From the NCBI GenBank assembly GCA_001939945.1, contig MOEB01000007.1:90577-154576 (forward strand): DNA of 64,000 bases, written 5' to 3'. The position numbers and the translations under genes are program-made. The notes under the pieces were generated by a model. The model worked only from the letters and a program-made list of their open reading frames with translations, had not been told where the DNA came from and did not search any database. Of the stretch, positions 45,180 through 53,343 are shown one piece after another (positions within the stretch are counted from its first letter, which is position 1; every line of letters begins with the position of its first letter). This stretch comes from Aerophototrophica crusticola. Lineage in GTDB: Bacteria > Pseudomonadota > Alphaproteobacteria > Azospirillales > Azospirillaceae.

Positions 45180-45403
45180 AAGCCAAGACAATCATGGGAC
45201 AGGCAAACCGCAATGGGGGTGGTCTTCCGCTTATGGGTACCCAAGCCAAGGGGGGACCGTGACAGGGAAAACGCATGTTGTGTCGATGAAGCGACAATCT
45301 TCGTGAAGGAAGCTGTCAGGACACGGTGTGGCTTTTGGGTTTTGGACTATCGCCTGGTCCGGATTAATTAACGAATGCTGTTGCTTGACTGGTATATCGG
45401 TTC

Positions 45404-45502
45404 GTAGGTCGGATTAGTGAGCGCAAGCTCGCGTAATCCGACGTGAGGGCGGCGGGTTCTGGGGCCGTCGGATTACGGGGCTTTGCCCCTAATCCGACCT
45501 AC
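45404..45502. repeat. GTAGGTCGGATTA inverted repeat, copy 2
   Basis: GTAGGTCGGATTAGTG at the left, CCTAATCCGACCTAC at the right. Inner stems include GAGCGCAAGCTC and the pair GTCGGATTACGGGG/CCCCTAATCCGAC. Same family as at 39307. Confidence 0.75.
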
Positions 45503-45510
45503 GGGAGTGC

Positions 45511-45891
45511 CTACCCCTCCGCCCGCCAGACATCCTTGATGTGCTTGGGCCAGCGGCGGCGGCGGACCACCATCAGGTCGAAGCGGATGCCCAGGCTGTG
45601 CAGGTGGGAGCGGCCGGACAGGTATTGGTTGGCGGCGGCGTGGCGGCGGCGCCAGTTGGGCAGGGACACGGCGGCGAGCGCGGCTTCCAGGCTGGGGCGG
45701 GCCTTCACCTCGATCACGGCCAGGGCCTTACCCTTCACGGCCAGGATGTCGATCTCCCCGCCCGACAGCCGCAGCCTTGTGCCCAGGATGCGGTAGCCGC
45801 GCAGCCACAGGGAGAAGCAGCACAGCCACTCCGCCCAGCGGCCTTTCCGCTCGGCGCTGCGCCGGTCGCGCTTCGTCCGCTGCTTCGGCAT
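45511..45891 (-). CDS. yraN: YraN-family (UPF0102) nuclease-like protein
   Basis: A 126-residue protein with the endonuclease-like fold of UPF0102: LRLSGGEIDILAVKGKALAVIEVKAR (about residues 41-66), which carries the E-D-ExK pattern of restriction-type nucleases. The cellular role is unknown. It lies next to rsmI and the LpoA-like gene, the same neighbourhood as yraL-lpoA-yraN in E. coli. GAGGGAAC precedes the ATG. Confidence 0.92.
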   Translation of the reverse strand: MPKQRTKRDRRSAERKGRWAEWLCCFSLWLRGYRILGTRLRLSGGEIDILAVKGKALAVIEVKARPSLEAALAAVSLPNWRRRHAAANQYLSGRSHLHSLGIRFDLMVVRRRRWPKHIKDVWRAEG

Positions 45892-45900
45892 TACGCTTGT

Positions 45901-45977
45901 TCCCTCAAGCGCCGGGCGCCGGCTCCGCCGGCTTGGCTTGCGCGGACACGCGTCCGCGGGCCGGCGGTCGCCGGCCT
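45901..45977. repeat. Copy of the GC-rich 'GGCTTGG' intergenic repeat
   Basis: CCCTCAAGCGCCGGGCGCC, then GGCTTGGCTTGCGCGG and GGGCCGGCGGTCGCCGGCCT. It is the reverse-orientation relative of 38411-38488. It lies between rsmI and yraN, both leftward. Confidence 0.7.
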
Positions 45978-46000
45978 GGGGCCATGCGTCGCTGGCGCTC

Positions 46001-46966
46001 TCATGGCCCCCCGTCCCGTGCCGCGGACGCCAGTTCCAGGGCGCGGGCGTAGACCTGCTTCTTGGGCTGGCCGGTGACGGTGGCCACGTGGGCGGCGGCG
46101 TCGCGGACGCTCATGCTGGCCAGGGCCTGGCGCAGCAGCGTGTCCAGGTCGGCGGCCTCGGCCTGCGCCGCCCCCTCCGCGGGCGGGGCGATGACCACCA
46201 CCACCTCCCCCTTGGGCGGGCCGGCCTGGGCGTAGTGGGCGGCCAGCTCCGGCAGGGGGGCGCGGCGCACCTCCTCGAACAGCTTGGTCAGCTCCCGCGC
46301 CACGGCGGCTTCCCGGTTGCCCAGCACGGAGGCCGCGTCGGCCAGGAAGTCGGGCAGGCGCTGGGGGGACTCGTACAGCACCAGGGTGGCGGGGACGGGC
46401 TTCAGCTCCTCCAACGCCGTGCGGCGGGGGCCGCCCTTGTTGGGCAGGAAGCCCGTGAACAGGAACCGGTCGCTGGGCAGGCCGGACAGCACCAGGGCGG
46501 TGATGGCCGCGTTGGCCCCGGGCAGGTGGGTGACGGGCAGGCCTGCCTCCCGCGCCTCCCGCACCAGTTTGAAGCCGGGGTCGCTGACCAGCGGGGTGCC
46601 GGCATCGGACACCAGCGCGATCGCCTCCCCCGCCGCCACCCGGGCCAGGATCTGGGGGCGGACCTTGGCGGCGTTGTGCTCATGATACGGAAACAAGGGC
46701 ACGGAAATGCCATACCGGCGCAGCAGGCTGCCTGTGGTGCGGGTATCCTCACAGGCCACGGCGTCCACGCCGCGCAGCGTCTCCAGCGCGCGCAGGGTGA
46801 TGTCGCCCGCGTTGCCGATGGGGGTTGCCACGATGTGGAGTCCGGGTCCGGGTTTACGGCCGGGCTTCACGCCGGTAGGCTCCGCGCCGAAATCCGGACC
46901 GCCGGTTGCGGCGTTGTCCTCAGTCGTGTCGGGGTCGCCGGCGTCAGAGTCAGGGGGTTGGGCCAT
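46001..46966 (-). CDS. rsmI: 16S rRNA (cytidine1402-2'-O)-methyltransferase
   Basis: A 321-residue SAM-dependent enzyme of the tetrapyrrole-methylase fold that methylates C1402 of 16S rRNA in the decoding centre. LHIVATPIGNAGDITLRALETL, VACEDTRTTGSLL and LVSDAGTPLVSDPG (about residues 37-130) are family signatures. It has an unusually long, acidic N-terminal leader (about 35 residues). Divergent from the LpoA-like gene; the first ATGs of the two genes would overlap, so a shared promoter zone must lie within coding sequence. Confidence 0.94.
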   Translation of the reverse strand: MAQPPDSDAGDPDTTEDNAATGGPDFGAEPTGVKPGRKPGPGLHIVATPIGNAGDITLRALETLRGVDAVACEDTRTTGSLLRRYGISVPLFPYHEHNAAKVRPQILARVAAGEAIALVSDAGTPLVSDPGFKLVREAREAGLPVTHLPGANAAITALVLSGLPSDRFLFTGFLPNKGGPRRTALEELKPVPATLVLYESPQRLPDFLADAASVLGNREAAVARELTKLFEEVRRAPLPELAAHYAQAGPPKGEVVVVIAPPAEGAAQAEAADLDTLLRQALASMSVRDAAAHVATVTGQPKKQVYARALELASAARDGGP

Positions 46967-47006
46967 GGGGCTGTTGGGTTTCACGCGGCAACGGGTGGGA
47001 AAGCGC

Positions 47007-48290
47007 ATGCGCGGGGTGGCCGCGTGCATGGCACTGGCCGGGCTCGTCGCCTGCGCCAGCCCCCAGACGGTACCGGCCCCGCCACCCCCACCGCAACCCC
47101 CGCCGCAGGCCGAGGTGTTACCCCAGGTGGTGGCCCCGCCGCCGCGGGTGGTCCCCAATGATGGGAAAACCCGTATCGCCCTGCTGCTGCCCCTGACCGG
47201 CCGGGGCGCCAACATCGGCAAGAGCATGCTGGACGCCGCCCAACTGGCGGTGTTCGAGCTGGCGGGGGATGAGTTCCTGTTGCTGCCCCGTGACACCCGC
47301 GGCACGCCGGAAGGGGCCGCCGCCGCCGCCCAGGCCGCCATGGACGAGGGCGCCAAGCTGGTGCTGGGTCCCCTGTTCAGCAATGACGCCACCGCCATCC
47401 GCCCCATCGCAGCCACGGCCAACGTGCCGGTGCTGAGCTTCAGCAGCGACTGGGCCATCGCCGGGGGTGGGTTGTGGACCCTTGGCTTCCAGCCGCAGGA
47501 CCAGGTGCGCCGGGTGGTGAACCACGCCCTGGCCCAGGGCATCACCCGCTTCGGCGTGCTGGCGCCCAACACCGCCTATGGCCAGGCCGTGGTGGACAGC
47601 CTGGCCCAGGCGGCCCAGGCCGGCGGCGGGCAGGTGACGAAGGTGGAGCGCTATGCCGCCAACCCGTCCAACCCCACCGACCTGGTGAAGCGTTTCGCCG
47701 AGTTCGACCGTCGCCGCGCCGCCCTGGAGGCGGAGCGCGCCCGCCTGCGCCAGGCGGGGGATGAGCCGGGGCTGAGGCGGCTCGCCAACGCCAGCACCTT
47801 CGGGGAGCTGCCCTACCAGGCCGTGCTGCTGGCCGAAGGCGGGGCCAAGCTGAAGGAACTGGCCAGCCTGCTACCCTTCTTCGACGTGGACCCGGGGCCC
47901 GTGCGGGTGCTGGGCACCGGCCTGTGGGACGAGCCGGGCCTGGGCCGGGAACCTGCCCTGCTGGGCGGCTGGTACGCCGCCCCGGCCCCGGAGTCCCGCC
48001 AGCCCTTCGAGGCGCGCTTCCAGGAGCTGTACGGTTACCGGCCGCACCGGCTGGCGACCCTGGCCTATGACGCCACGGCCCTGGCGGCGGTGCTGTCCAA
48101 GGGCGGCGGGCGGGAGCCCTTCACCCCCGGCGCCCTGACCAACCCCAACGGCTTCGCCGGTATCGACGGCATCTTCCGCCTGCTGCCCAACGGCCTGCCG
48201 GAACGGGGCCTGCCGGTGCTGGAGGTGACCCGGGCCGGCGTCAACGTGGTGGACCCGGCCCCGGCAAGCTTCGAGCCGAGGGCGTTCTGA
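47007..48290 (+). CDS. LpoA-like penicillin-binding protein activator, lipoprotein
   Basis: A 427-residue lipoprotein: signal peptide with lipobox LVAC (Cys16), then a Pro-rich linker, then a periplasmic binding-fold domain (RIALLLPLTGRGANIGKSML at about 60, FGVLAPNTAYGQAVVDSL, LPYQAVLLAEGG). Such proteins activate the peptidoglycan synthase PBP1 in gammaproteobacteria; the alphaproteobacterial forms lack the N-terminal TPR domain, as here. ATG at 47007 with GGGAAAG upstream is preferred; 46965 is open but overlaps the divergent rsmI start. Confidence 0.86.
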   Translation: MRGVAACMALAGLVACASPQTVPAPPPPPQPPPQAEVLPQVVAPPPRVVPNDGKTRIALLLPLTGRGANIGKSMLDAAQLAVFELAGDEFLLLPRDTRGTPEGAAAAAQAAMDEGAKLVLGPLFSNDATAIRPIAATANVPVLSFSSDWAIAGGGLWTLGFQPQDQVRRVVNHALAQGITRFGVLAPNTAYGQAVVDSLAQAAQAGGGQVTKVERYAANPSNPTDLVKRFAEFDRRRAALEAERARLRQAGDEPGLRRLANASTFGELPYQAVLLAEGGAKLKELASLLPFFDVDPGPVRVLGTGLWDEPGLGREPALLGGWYAAPAPESRQPFEARFQELYGYRPHRLATLAYDATALAAVLSKGGGREPFTPGALTNPNGFAGIDGIFRLLPNGLPERGLPVLEVTRAGVNVVDPAPASFEPRAF

Positions 48291-48307
48291 CCCGGGCGTT
48301 TTTGCAA

Positions 48308-48429
48308 TAGACCGGACGGCACGGACAAGCCACGGACGGACACGGACAAAAAGGGTGATGCCTGCGGCGCTTGGCGCCAAAAAATTCTGTCCGTGCTTGT
48401 CCGTGGAGTGTCCGTGTCGTCCGTGAAAA
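48308..48429. repeat. ACGGAC-word long hairpin, copy C
   Basis: Arms 48308-48351 and 48386-48429 pair over about 43 bases. In the left arm ACGGAC occurs four times at steps of 9 to 11 bases. The short loop (34 bases) reads GATGCCTGCGGCGCTTGGCG, shared in part with copies B and D. It lies between the LpoA-like gene and the YkuD gene, both rightward, ending 28 bases before the YkuD start codon. Confidence 0.8.
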
Positions 48430-48457
48430 TCAGCCCCTCGCCTCGAGGACTGCGACC

Positions 48458-48970
48458 ATGGACCTGATTGTTTCACGTGAAGCCGACGGGACTTGGCGCC
48501 TTTCCTGGCCGGGCGGCGGTGCCCGATGTGCCGTGGGGCGGAACGGGATCGTCGGCGACAAGCGGGAAGGGGACGGGGCCACGCCGGTGGGGGCTTGGCC
48601 CTTGCGCCGTGTGCTGTACCGGCCGGACCGGCTGGCGGCGCCGCGCACGGCGTTGCCGGTGGCGGCCATCGAACCGGACGACGGCTGGTGCGACGACCCC
48701 GCCCATCCCGACTACAACCGCCCGGTCAAGCTGCCCTTCGCGGCGAGCCACGAGGTGATGTGGCGGGAGGACCCTGTCTATGACGTGGTCGTCATCCTGG
48801 GCCACAATGACGACCCGCCCGTGCCCGGCCTGGGCAGCGCCATCTTCCTGCACCTGGCCCGGCCGGAGTATGAGGGCACCGCCGGCTGCGTGGCCGTGGA
48901 CCTGCCCGCGGTGCTGGCCTTGTTGGAAGCCGCAGGCCCTGGGGACCGGGTGGTGGTGCCGGCCGCGTGA
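48458..48970 (+). CDS. L,D-transpeptidase (YkuD domain)
   Basis: A 170-residue protein consisting of the YkuD catalytic domain. His132 and Cys144 lie in FLHLARPEYEGTAGCVAV, the H-x14-18-S/T-x-G-C pattern of L,D-transpeptidases, which form 3-3 peptidoglycan cross-links or anchor proteins. No signal peptide or membrane segment is visible, which is unusual for an enzyme acting in the periplasm, though common in this small alphaproteobacterial subgroup. The first codons contain a parS-like word. Confidence 0.87.
   Translation: MDLIVSREADGTWRLSWPGGGARCAVGRNGIVGDKREGDGATPVGAWPLRRVLYRPDRLAAPRTALPVAAIEPDDGWCDDPAHPDYNRPVKLPFAASHEVMWREDPVYDVVVILGHNDDPPVPGLGSAIFLHLARPEYEGTAGCVAVDLPAVLALLEAAGPGDRVVVPAA
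48469..48484. promoter_or_regulatory. parS-like word inside a coding region
   Basis: TGTTTCACGTGAAGCC matches the parS consensus TGTTTCACGTGAAACA at 14 of 16 positions, with the central CACGTG intact. It is within codons 4-9 of the YkuD gene, about 40 kb from oriC. parS sites in coding regions are known, but the two mismatches weaken the call. Confidence 0.5.
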
Positions 48971-49488
48971 CCAAGCTCCTGTTCTGGGCCCAACCCCTGT
49001 CCGGGGCGGAGGAACCGCCGCTGCTGGCCATGGCCGGGGCGCTGGCGGGGGCGGGGTTCGCCGTGACCCTGGCCTGGGGCGGTGTCGGTCTGCCGGACAT
49101 CCCCGGCGTGGCCGTGGCGCCGCTGCCGCCCGCCGTGGGGGACGGGGCGGGCCTGGTCTGCCGGCCGGACACGCTGGAGCCGGTGGACAACGCCTGGAAG
49201 AAGCGCCGCGCCGCGGCCACCCTGGCGGTGCTGGCAGGGCAGGCACCCAGCGTCATCCTGTTGGACCGCTTCCCCCGCGGCCACCGGGCCTTCCGGTTCG
49301 ACCTGCGGCCGTTCCTCCACATCGCCGCCCGCCGGGACCCGGCCCCGCTGGTCGCGAGCTGGCTGCCGCCGGGGATGGCGGCGGTCGACGATCCCGCGCT
49401 GGAGGCGGAGCTGGGCGGGCTGGTGACGCTGCGGCTCAGCGGGGAGTTGGGGGAAGTCGCAGGTCGGATCAGGCGCGACGCGCCGTAA
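48967..49488 (+). CDS. Glycosyltransferase-like protein, N-terminal domain only
   Basis: A 173-residue protein. LLFWAQPLSGAEEPPLLAMA, then GDGAGLVCRPDTLEPVDNAWKKRR and ILLDRFPRGHRAFRFDLRPFL resemble the N-terminal half of the predicted glycosyltransferases (UDP-GlcNAc transferase/MurG-like fold, often annotated as family 28) that normally run to about 370 residues. Here the protein stops after one domain. The final residues and the TAA stop are encoded by a GTCGGAT-type intergenic repeat, so the gene looks truncated. Starts at GTG overlapping the YkuD stop. Confidence 0.6.
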   Translation: MTKLLFWAQPLSGAEEPPLLAMAGALAGAGFAVTLAWGGVGLPDIPGVAVAPLPPAVGDGAGLVCRPDTLEPVDNAWKKRRAAATLAVLAGQAPSVILLDRFPRGHRAFRFDLRPFLHIAARRDPAPLVASWLPPGMAAVDDPALEAELGGLVTLRLSGELGEVAGRIRRDAP

Positions 49489-49494
49489 TCCGAC
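49461..49494. repeat. GGTCGGAT repeat fragment forming a gene end
   Basis: AGGTCGGATCAGGCGCGACG and CGCCGTAATCCGAC face each other, a short member of the family at 39307. It encodes the C-terminal residues and the stop codon of the upstream glycosyltransferase-like gene. Confidence 0.65.
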
Positions 49495-49515
49495 GGCACC
49501 CCAGCCCTCTCCGGG

Positions 49516-50007
49516 CTACGGCGCCGCCTCGATCAAGGCGCCGCGGAGGGACAGCAGGCCCACCTCGGCGGTGTCCTGGCGGGCGTCGCTGCGGTTCCAG
49601 TCCAGGACGAAGCGGCGTTCCGCGATGCGCCAGTCGCCATCACGGCGCTCGAACCGGTCAAGGTAGCGGCCGCCCACCACCACCTGCCGCTCCACGCCGC
49701 CCTCCCGGACCCAATGGTAGGCGACGACGTAGGATTCCACCTCGGCCCGGTCGCCCTCCAAGCGGATCAGCACGTTGCCCAGCTTATGCATGCAACGGTG
49801 GGGCGTGCAGCCCGTGCCGACGGCCTGCTCGATGGCGGCCCCGATGGCGGCCAGGCCCCCCTCGACCCCCTCGGGGCCCTGGGCCTCCGGCCAATAGGCG
49901 CTGGCCAGCAGCCGGCGGTCCTTCTGGTCCATGCCGCGGCAGTAGCGTGCCAGACAATCCTGGATCGCCTGCCGGTCCAGCAGCGCGTCGATCCCGAGCA
50001 CGCCCAT
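49516..50007 (-). CDS. SnoaL/NTF2-like protein
   Basis: A 163-residue protein with the cone-shaped SnoaL_4/NTF2 fold pattern: DRQAIQDCLARYCRGMDQKD at the N-terminus, HKLGNVLIRLEGDRAEVESYVVAYH in the middle, and GGRYLDRFERRDGDWRIAERRFVLDW near the end. These proteins bind small hydrophobic molecules or act as ring-hydroxylating or isomerising enzymes; the function here is unknown. ATG at 50007 follows a GGGAACGGGAAGG run. The frame is open for long upstream, but without similarity. Confidence 0.85.
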   Translation of the reverse strand: MGVLGIDALLDRQAIQDCLARYCRGMDQKDRRLLASAYWPEAQGPEGVEGGLAAIGAAIEQAVGTGCTPHRCMHKLGNVLIRLEGDRAEVESYVVAYHWVREGGVERQVVVGGRYLDRFERRDGDWRIAERRFVLDWNRSDARQDTAEVGLLSLRGALIEAAP

Positions 50008-50232
50008 CCTTCCCGTTCCCTTTCCCTGTGGGCCGGCCCCTGACAGGACCGGATGTTTCGCCGACGGGTTGCATCCCGACCCGTTCCTTTCCGCTAGGCT
50101 AGCGTCCCCTTCCGGCGAATCCAAGCCCCCTGGTGCGGTGCCCCTTTCCGCCGAAGCGCGGGGGGAACCGGCAGCCTTGCCCCGGGGTTTCCCTGGGACG
50201 GGCGCGATGTCCGGGCTCCGGGGGAACGCGGC

Positions 50233-50703
50233 ATGGAACAAGACGCCGTCATCGACACGCTTAACGACCTGATCCAGGCCACAGAGGACAGCCATCTGGG
50301 CCTGCAGCGCTCGGCCGAGGACATGAAGGACGAGGCCACCAAGGCCCTGCTGAACGACATGGCGGCCCGCCGCGGCGCCATCGTGCGGGACCTGCAACGG
50401 ACCGTGGCCGCCCTTGGGGGGGCGCCGGAGGCCACCGGCACCCTGATGGGCGGGGCCCGGCGGATGGTGGCGGAGGTGGCCGCCGCCCTGGGTGCCCGCA
50501 GCGACCCGGCCATCCTGGCCGACACGGTGGCGGCGCAGGAAGCCACCCTGTCCGTCTATGGCCGCATGCTGGACCTGGACCTGCCGGAAGAGGTGCTGGA
50601 GGCCATGGCCGGCCACCAGGACCGGTTGCGCGAGGACCGGGACCGGCTGGCCGCCCTGAACCTGCCCGACCAACCGGCCGAGCCCACCCGTGAAAGCGCC
50701 TGA
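50233..50703 (+). CDS. DUF2383 (PA2169-family) four-helix-bundle protein
   Basis: A 156-residue helical protein. VIDTLNDLIQATEDSHLGLQ at the start and the heptad-like pattern through residue 140 match the ferritin-like DUF2383/PA2169 family. Members are induced by stress in some bacteria; function unproven. GGGGGAACG precedes the ATG. The next small gene is 15 bases downstream in the same direction. Confidence 0.82.
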   Translation: MEQDAVIDTLNDLIQATEDSHLGLQRSAEDMKDEATKALLNDMAARRGAIVRDLQRTVAALGGAPEATGTLMGGARRMVAEVAAALGARSDPAILADTVAAQEATLSVYGRMLDLDLPEEVLEAMAGHQDRLREDRDRLAALNLPDQPAEPTRESA

Positions 50704-50718
50704 GCAAGGACGAGACCC

Positions 50719-50931
50719 ATGCCCACGAATGCCGAGATCGCCGCCCAGCTGCTGCGCGATGCCGCCGACTTCTTCCGCCAGGTCGGCGACCAGAACGCCC
50801 CCATCAAGCCCCAGATGGACCACAACGCCCGCGCCTTCGAGGTGGTGGCCGACCGACTGGAACGCTCCCCCACCGACGAGTTCGCCCCCGGCACCCTGGC
50901 GGCGAACGACGGGGCGAACGGGGCGGGGTGA
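50719..50931 (+). CDS. Small hypothetical protein
   Basis: A 70-residue soluble protein: AEIAAQLLRDAADFFRQVGDQN, then MDHNARAFEVVADRLERSP. It is mostly helical. Similar short proteins occur in Azospirillum-type genomes as far as I recall, without known function. AAGGACGAGA upstream of the ATG supports translation; probably co-transcribed with the DUF2383 gene. Convergent with mltA. Confidence 0.65.
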   Translation: MPTNAEIAAQLLRDAADFFRQVGDQNAPIKPQMDHNARAFEVVADRLERSPTDEFAPGTLAANDGANGAG

Positions 50932-50937
50932 GGGGCG

Positions 50938-52122
<1,185 letters not shown>

Positions 52123-52218
52123 GGGCAGGGGATGGCCTTGTCCTTGGGGGCTGGGGCAAGGTGGCAAAGACGGGCGGTGCTTGTCACCCCCTGGCAGCGC
52201 CCCCGCCGCAAAGCAGAA

Positions 52219-52246
52219 GGGGGCGGCGCCGCTTGGCACCGCCCCC
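52219..52246 (-). terminator. Terminator of the Ala-rich exported protein gene
   Basis: GGGGGCGGCGCC and GGCACCGCCCCC pair around GCTT. On the minus strand the stem is followed by TTCTGCTTTGC. It lies just after the end of the leftward Ala-rich gene and before mltA. Confidence 0.6.
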
Positions 52247-52270
52247 CTGGGGTATCGGGCTGTTGAGACC

Positions 52271-52885
52271 TTACTTGGCGGTGCCGGCGCTTGCCGTGGC
52301 GCTGACGCCGGCGCCGGCCTGGACGCCCGACGGGGTGGCGCTGGCCTTCGCGTCCGGCTTGGCTTCCGCCTTCACCTCGGGCTTGGGGTCCGCCTTGGGG
52401 GCGGGCTTCGGCTCGGCCTTCGCCTCGGCGGCCTTGGTGACGGCGGCGTCGGCCTTGTCCGCGGCCTGGGCCGGCAGGCCCTCGGCCTTGCCGGTGGCGG
52501 CGGTCGCCTTGTCCGCGGCGGTGGCGGGCAGGGTGGCTGCGGTGGCCGTCGCCTTGTCGCCGGCGGCGGCGACCTTTTCCGTGGCCGTGTCGGTCTTGGC
52601 GGCGACGGTATCGGTCACGGTGGCAGCCTTGGCTTCCGCGGCGGCCCTGGCCTTCTCCGCCCGGGCGGCGGCGGTGCCGGCCAGGCTGCCGGCCCGCTCC
52701 TGCGTCTTGCCCAGGGTGTCGGTCGCCCTGCCCAGGGTGTTGCCGGGGGCGGCCGGGCCGGTGACGCCCAGGGTGCCGGTCACGCTCCCCCCGGCGGAAC
52801 CGGTGACCCCACCCACCAGGCCCGCGCTCGCGGCACCGGTGATCAGGGCGATGGCGGCGGCGCCGACCAGGACATGGACACGCAT
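52271..52885 (-). CDS. Exported Ala/Lys/Thr-rich low-complexity protein
   Basis: A 204-residue protein: signal peptide (about residues 1-21), a Gly/Ala linker with many GxxTG patterns, then a long stretch of imperfect 7- to 11-residue repeats of the type AADKATAATGKAE, and an Ala/Lys/Pro tail (AEPKPAPKADPKPEVKAE). It resembles periplasmic spacers such as TolA-like stalks or group 3 LEA-like proteins. No enzymatic domain. Low-complexity sequence makes any family assignment unsafe. Confidence 0.6.
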   Translation of the reverse strand: MRVHVLVGAAAIALITGAASAGLVGGVTGSAGGSVTGTLGVTGPAAPGNTLGRATDTLGKTQERAGSLAGTAAARAEKARAAAEAKAATVTDTVAAKTDTATEKVAAAGDKATATAATLPATAADKATAATGKAEGLPAQAADKADAAVTKAAEAKAEPKPAPKADPKPEVKAEAKPDAKASATPSGVQAGAGVSATASAGTAK

Positions 52886-53073
52886 CTGTTCCCTCCGAAG
52901 CTCAGGACATCGGGCCTTCCCGGCCCCGCCGGCGGGGTATTTCCCCCGACCGGCTGCCCATTAGTTTGGAGATCGAACCGTGGCCGGTTTTGGGCAGGTC
53001 CCTGGCGGCATTTCGGATTTGTGGCCGCAAGATCAGGGCAGCGTGGCGCAGGCGAGGGGGGTGCATACCCCCT

Positions 53074-53286
53074 TCAGCCGTCCCGCAGCATCTTCCGGAT
53101 CGTCTGGGCGAGCAGGGCATAGGGGTCCTCCCCCGCGGCCCGGGCCTGGTCCTCCACCCGCTTGCGGAAACCGTCGCCCAGGGCGCGCTTGCGCCGACGC
53201 TCCAGCTCCGCCGCCGACAGGCGGTGGTCCAGGGCGCCGGGCTCGGGCTCCGCCGGGGGCGGGGTTTGGGCGGGGGGCTTGCGCAT
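53074..53286 (-). CDS. Small hypothetical protein
   Basis: A 70-residue protein: Pro-rich start, then ALDHRLSAAELERRRKRALG and a helical, charged end AGEDPYALLAQTIRKMLRDG. Codon usage fits the genome. No domain recognised and no clear ribosome binding site. It lies 58 bases before the end of the next leftward gene upstream, so it may be co-transcribed. Confidence 0.5.
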   Translation of the reverse strand: MRKPPAQTPPPAEPEPGALDHRLSAAELERRRKRALGDGFRKRVEDQARAAGEDPYALLAQTIRKMLRDG

Positions 53287-53343
53287 GGGGGAAGTGTGCG
53301 CCGCCCCGGCGCCGTGGTCCAGGGCGCCCGTCAGTCGCCGACG

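Noticed and set aside
52902..53120. Small open frame of 72 codons (minus).
   Set aside because: Composition resembles the complement of non-coding DNA, no ribosome binding site, overlaps another candidate small gene.
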